DNA of 64,000 bases, taken from positions 1,984,001 to 2,048,000 of the forward strand of contig NZ_CP022989.1 of the NCBI RefSeq assembly GCF_002278075.1, in the 5' to 3' direction. Of this stretch, positions 60,757 to 64,000 are shown piece after piece; the stretch's first letter is position 1, and every line of letters begins with the position of its first letter. The notes below the pieces were generated by a model. That model ran no database searches. It saw nothing but the letters and a program-made list of their open reading frames with translations, and had not been told where the DNA came from. This stretch comes from Paraburkholderia aromaticivorans (GTDB taxonomy: Bacteria; Pseudomonadota; Gammaproteobacteria; Burkholderiales; Burkholderiaceae). A program made the translations under genes and the position numbers.

Positions 60757-61477
60757 AGAGCACGCCATTCTACGCGCGTTTCGCGAGATTTGGCAAACGC
60801 GAAGGACGACGGGCCGCCGAAGAGTCTGGTTGTCGCGGAACCCCTTGTGAGGTGAGTGTTGTGTCCAGCGCCCCGTCGCTGGCGAAATTCTGCCGGCATG
60901 TTGGCTATTGCTTTGGAAGTTATCCTTGCGGCGGGTCGAAGTCCATCCCGATGGTGGGCGTCAAGCCGTCCGGTTCCTCGACGGTCGTATTCCGTAGACG
61001 TGTCCCGTGCGAGCGGTTGCGACAAGGCTTCGCAGCGCATCACCCGTGGCCTTACGGACGGCGCGGACTCATCCGCCGCGCCCGAGTCGCGCGCGGCACG
61101 CAACGCGTCGATTAAACGCGTTAATTGTCAATCAGTTCGCGGCAATTGAATGCAGATCGAAGCGCATATTAATACCAAGCCAATCGGTTGGATGCGCGAA
61201 GCCGAATCGATTTTGATTCGTTATGCATCAAATTGCACCGGCATCACCACGCCGGTTTTTAAAGAATTCAAACAAATACTAAAGCTTGTTGAAATCGCGC
61301 CGTTTACTTCTCTAGCGTCCTTTCCAATTCTTACATCGATTTGCGCGATTTGATTCTGTCAAGTGGATTGGTGGAATGATTTATCGAAACGGCGCTGATA
61401 GCAAACATCGAGGTCAATCTACTCACGGCGTGAGGCGATGAATCGGATTCACCGCGCACTCGCCCCTAAAAACAAAA
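60757..61477. other. Gene-poor, AT-richer interval upstream of the orphan lipoprotein
   Basis: I find no supported gene. 61130-61460 is clearly AT-richer than the genome around it. A plus-strand hairpin ACCGGC/GCCGGT followed by T5 (61237-61260) may be a terminator. A 67-codon frame at 61150-61353 spans it but lacks a ribosome site. The promoter of the next gene is presumably near 61350-61460. Confidence 0.5.
61237..61260 (+). terminator. Possible weak terminator
   Basis: Six-base-pair stem with an eight-base loop, then T5. Confidence 0.35.
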
Positions 61478-62392
61478 ATGGATATGAAAAACAAGGCTAA
61501 ATTGACGTTATCCCTGCTTGCTTCGCTCGCTCTGTCGGCTTGTGGCGGCGGTGGTGGCGACGGGGGTAATTCGGCTGCGACGCCTTCGTCCAGCAGCGCT
61601 TCGTCACCGTCGGTGGCGAGTGCGCCTGCTACGGCAAGCGCGCCGGCTGTGGCAAGCGCGCCTGCTCCGGCCTCGTCGCCGGCGCTCAACGGTGAACAGT
61701 TGCCGAGTCTGGCCAGCCCTCAGAGCGGCTCGGCTGCGGCCGTGGGCAACGGTGTCGAAGGGATTTGGGTCAGCCAGTTCGGCGTCGACAAGACCACGGC
61801 GCTCGTCGATCCGCAGGGCAATATCTCTTACCTGAATACCGTGGCCGGTTTCGGGATCTCGCAATTCTTCGGCGTGATCGCCGCCACCTCGCCGAACTGG
61901 ACGCTCAGCTCGGGGTCGGCGTTCATCTCCAACTTCTACTATCCGGCCACCAACGGTTCGGGCTCGTTCGTCAACAACCAGACGTTCACCGGCAGCTATG
62001 TCGAGAACGGCAACACGGTGAACCTGTCCTGGAACTACGACGCCGCGAATGCGCTGGCTGTCACGCAGTCGAGCGTCGCGGGCACGTGGGCGCAGACCGG
62101 GTCGTCGTTGACCATTGCAAGCGACGGCACGCTAAGCGGCACCCTCAGCAACTGCCCGGTGTCCGGCACGTTGCTGCTCGCCACGCCGTCGTCGGCGAAG
62201 AACCTTTATACGTTGAACGTCACCGGTACGACGGCGTCCTGTACGCTGAAATCCGGCGCGACCTACACCGGCAATGCGGCGATTACGTTCCTGCCGATCA
62301 CGGGGAGCAACCTGTACGTCCGCACGATTTTCTTCATGATCAAGACCGTGACCAACACGACGGTCGCCTACGGTCAGTTGACGAAGCAATAA
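61478..62392 (+). CDS. Orphan lipoprotein with Ala/Ser/Pro linker
   Basis: A 304-residue surface or outer-membrane lipoprotein I do not recognise. The lipobox LSAC puts the acylated cysteine at about residue 22, followed by a Gly/Asp stretch and a repeated ASAPA-type linker (about 32-70). The rest is a Thr/Ser/Asn/Gly-rich beta domain with two similar halves: GVEGIWVSQFG and SVAGTWAQTGSSLTIASDG both look like the start of a beta-barrel or lipocalin-like repeat. Only two cysteines lie in the mature domain (in SNCPVSG and ASCTLKSG), a possible disulphide. The ATG has no strong ribosome site. Confidence 0.8.
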   Translation: MDMKNKAKLTLSLLASLALSACGGGGGDGGNSAATPSSSSASSPSVASAPATASAPAVASAPAPASSPALNGEQLPSLASPQSGSAAAVGNGVEGIWVSQFGVDKTTALVDPQGNISYLNTVAGFGISQFFGVIAATSPNWTLSSGSAFISNFYYPATNGSGSFVNNQTFTGSYVENGNTVNLSWNYDAANALAVTQSSVAGTWAQTGSSLTIASDGTLSGTLSNCPVSGTLLLATPSSAKNLYTLNVTGTTASCTLKSGATYTGNAAITFLPITGSNLYVRTIFFMIKTVTNTTVAYGQLTKQ

Positions 62393-62408
62393 GCGGAGCA
62401 TGAAGCGA

Positions 62409-62441
62409 AGCCGCCGCCGCCTTTCCAGGCAGGCGGCGGCT
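62409..62441. other. GC-rich hairpin between convergent genes
   Basis: Ten-base-pair stem AGCCGCCGCC/GGCGGCGGCT with a 13-base loop. It lacks a T-run on either strand, so any termination would be weak. Confidence 0.5.
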
Positions 62442-62465
62442 GAATCGAGCTTGCAACCGGTGGCT

Positions 62466-63029
62466 TTAGATCACGAAGTAAGTCAGCTGAACCGCCGCGC
62501 GGGTGACCACCATCAGCAGCACCTGCACGATCACGAACAGCAGGATCGGCGAGAGGTCGATGCCGCCGAGTTGCGGCACCACGCGGCGCAGCGGATTCAG
62601 AAACGGCGCCGTCAACTGGTACAGAATCGGCATGGCCGGCGAACGTGGATTGAGCCACGACAGCAGCGCCATCAGGATCGTCATCCAGATGATCAGATTC
62701 AGTGCCCACTTGATCAGCGTCAGCACCGCGACGATCAGCAGCGTCGGCAACAGCGTGAGCGGATCGGCGCCGGTCAGGACCACCATCAGCACCACATACA
62801 CGATGGCCGCAAGCAGGGCCGCGACGAGGCTCGCCCAGTCGATCTTGCGCGTGCTAGGCAGGATATGCCGCAACGGCAGCACGATCCAGTTGGTGGCTTG
62901 CAGCACCGCGTTCGTGACGGGGTTGTAGGGCGGCATGCGCACGACCTGCAGCCATGCGCGCAACAGCAGTGCGGCGCCGAACAGCGTGAAGACGGTATTG
63001 AGCAGAAAACGGGCGATATCGCCAAACAT
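62466..63029 (-). CDS. YggT family membrane protein
   Basis: A 187-residue inner-membrane protein with two YGGT domains and about five to six helices. The tandem pattern is visible from LRAWLQVVRMPPYNPVTNAV (about 24-43) and again LLSWLNPRSPAMPILYQLTAP (split near 123-143), each followed by LRRV/LR-type and PLR blocks. YggT proteins are linked in other bacteria to osmotic tolerance and cell-division-site proteins (SepG/YlmG), but the role is not settled. It is convergent with the orphan lipoprotein. Confidence 0.88.
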   Translation of the reverse strand: MFGDIARFLLNTVFTLFGAALLLRAWLQVVRMPPYNPVTNAVLQATNWIVLPLRHILPSTRKIDWASLVAALLAAIVYVVLMVVLTGADPLTLLPTLLIVAVLTLIKWALNLIIWMTILMALLSWLNPRSPAMPILYQLTAPFLNPLRRVVPQLGGIDLSPILLFVIVQVLLMVVTRAAVQLTYFVI

Positions 63030-63261
63030 CTCGTGTCCTTATCCTTCGTATGACGGCCGCCGATCGGCCGCAGGGCGCCGGCGCTGTCCGATCGGCGCGC
63101 CGGCGGTTTGATCTGGTTTGCCCGCGCCCTTCCGCGGTAGGGCGCGTGATACGTCGTCTCTAGCGGCCAGGCTGTGCTGCGATGCTGGGCGGCTCGCAGG
63201 TTCACGTTCGACGACGCTGACCGCCATTAGAGGCCGTCATTCGTCCCGCTTCCGCTGGGCA

Positions 63262-63582
63262 TCACACGGAAATCTTGAGCTCGCTGATCAGAATCGTGCC
63301 ATTGCCGCCGTCGGTGTAGTTGGGGATGTCGGCCATCAGTTGCTCGGAGGCCGCTTTGAAGACTTTGTAGAAGTCGTCCGCGCTGTCGAACAGGAAGTGG
63401 CCCGCGGCGACGTACGGCGGTGGCGTTCCGGGCGGCCCGGCGTTGATCCCGACGTCGACCGACCAGCCCTTCAGGGACGGCCCGAACAGCCTCGCCGCGA
63501 GCGGCATATGCGTGACGCAGTAATAGTCCACGTCGAAGTGGCCGTTTTCCCGATACGGATAGAGGATGCTGACCTTGATCAT
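63262..63582 (-). CDS. EthD-domain protein
   Basis: A 106-residue EthD/dimeric alpha-beta barrel protein. MIKVSILYPYRENGHFDVDY and the YYCVTHMPLA block, with the conserved His in THMPL, are family marks. Relatives are small dimeric enzymes or accessory proteins in ether and polyketide degradation; no such pathway is nearby. GAGAA precedes the ATG at 63582. It lies about 80 nt downstream of the DUF2520 gene on the same strand. Confidence 0.85.
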   Translation of the reverse strand: MIKVSILYPYRENGHFDVDYYCVTHMPLAARLFGPSLKGWSVDVGINAGPPGTPPPYVAAGHFLFDSADDFYKVFKAASEQLMADIPNYTDGGNGTILISELKISV

Positions 63583-63659
63583 TGTGCGTTCTCGTCTGTT
63601 GGTCCCGATGCGCGGCGCTGGCGGATTGCGCGCGGCGCCGGACGTCACATTATCACGGC

Positions 63660-64000
63660 TTACTTGACGCTTGCACCTGCCGCGGCCTGATTCAGCGACC
63701 GGCTGAGCGATTCTTCCACGGCCCCGGAGATCGCGTCGATCGCGGTGGGCGGCGTGGCGCGGCGCTCGGCCAGTCCCACCGCGCGCCGCGTGAGCAATCC
63801 GTAGAGGGCCGCATGGTCGCCCCCGAGGCCTTCCAGCAGCGCCAACTGCTTCTGCACGACGCCCGTGTCGCCTCGCGATACCGGGCCGGCGAGCGCATTG
63901 GGCAGGCCCTTGTCGCGCGCGGTTTCGATGGTGCCGGAGAGCATCGGCAGCAGGGCGCGCAGCGCGTCGTCCTCGGCAAAGCCCAAGGTGCGCCACAGCG
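63660..64000 (-). CDS. DUF2520 protein, C-terminal part (cut by window edge)
   Basis: The last 113 residues of a protein whose C-terminal helical domain matches DUF2520: LRALLPMLSGTIE, then NALAGPVSRGDTGVVQKQL, a segment typical of Rossmann-fold proteins related to ketopantoate and F420-dependent reductases. The Rossmann half is outside the window. The stop is TAA at 63660-63662; the function is unknown. Confidence 0.8.
   Translation of the reverse strand, partial: LWRTLGFAEDDALRALLPMLSGTIETARDKGLPNALAGPVSRGDTGVVQKQLALLEGLGGDHAALYGLLTRRAVGLAERRATPPTAIDAISGAVEESLSRSLNQAAAGASVK

Noticed and set aside
61150..61353. 67-codon plus-strand frame in an AT-rich interval
   Set aside because: No ribosome site; contains a terminator-like hairpin; no family match.

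Overview
The window looks like a chromosomal segment of a Burkholderiaceae beta-proteobacterium, most likely Paraburkholderia. Base composition is high in GC, and several blocks match the order usual in that group: ribF-ileS-lspA-coaBC-dut, clpS-clpA, nadA-nadC with nadB convergent, rpmB-rpmG next to radC, fkpB-ispH, and a livJHMGF operon. The species call is inference from gene content and protein similarity recalled from memory; no database was searched. I see no prophage, insertion sequence, CRISPR array or rRNA.

Layout. 1-5 kb: the 5' end of an EF-G gene, an 18-bp tandem repeat, a DUF192 protein, a tiny Ala/Lys/His-rich exported protein, the pseudouridine synthase rluE, icd with an upstream palindrome, and a cold-shock gene with a long leader. 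5-8 kb: clpS-clpA (N-degron proteolysis), with clpS apparently leaderless. 8-10.5 kb: a large modular protein of unknown function with a hydrolase-like C-terminal region, lying between clpA and dut. 10.9-18.3 kb, minus strand: housekeeping genes ribF, ileS, lspA, coaBC, an inserted luciferase-like monooxygenase gene, and dut. 18.4-23.1 kb, plus strand: purN, an RsmB-family RNA methyltransferase, an MscS channel and an acyl desaturase with a candidate operator in its promoter. 23.2-27 kb: NAD biosynthesis. 27-30.3 kb: rpmB-rpmG, radC, fkpB-ispH. 30.3-36 kb: a branched-chain amino-acid ABC transporter preceded by an NtrC-type site. 36-42.8 kb: a GNAT enzyme, an ArgD-type aminotransferase, a 2Fe-2S/FAD reductase, an SDR protein, a 62-aa membrane protein, an RsuA-type synthase and an MFS exporter.

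42.9-52.5 kb is the most distinctive block. An RpiR-type regulator is followed on the same strand by an isoaspartyl peptidase, a GsiABCD-type peptide/glutathione importer, a DmpA/BapA-type self-cleaving aminopeptidase and a DppA-type D-aminopeptidase. Four junctions are start/stop overlaps. A perfect 13-bp inverted repeat lies upstream of the regulator. I read this as one regulated unit for importing and hydrolysing peptides that ordinary peptidases handle poorly, such as beta-aspartyl, D- or beta-amino-acid peptides.

52.6-64 kb: an exported alpha/beta hydrolase, an aromatic-type amino-acid permease, tRNA-Leu(CAA), hemN, a cysteine-cluster protein, a DUF1439 lipoprotein, uppP, trmB, tRNA-Gly(CCC) inside a gene-poor, AT-richer stretch, an orphan lipoprotein, a YggT protein, an EthD-type protein and the 3' end of a DUF2520 protein. 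Many convergent junctions carry clear intrinsic terminators, which support the operon boundaries given here.
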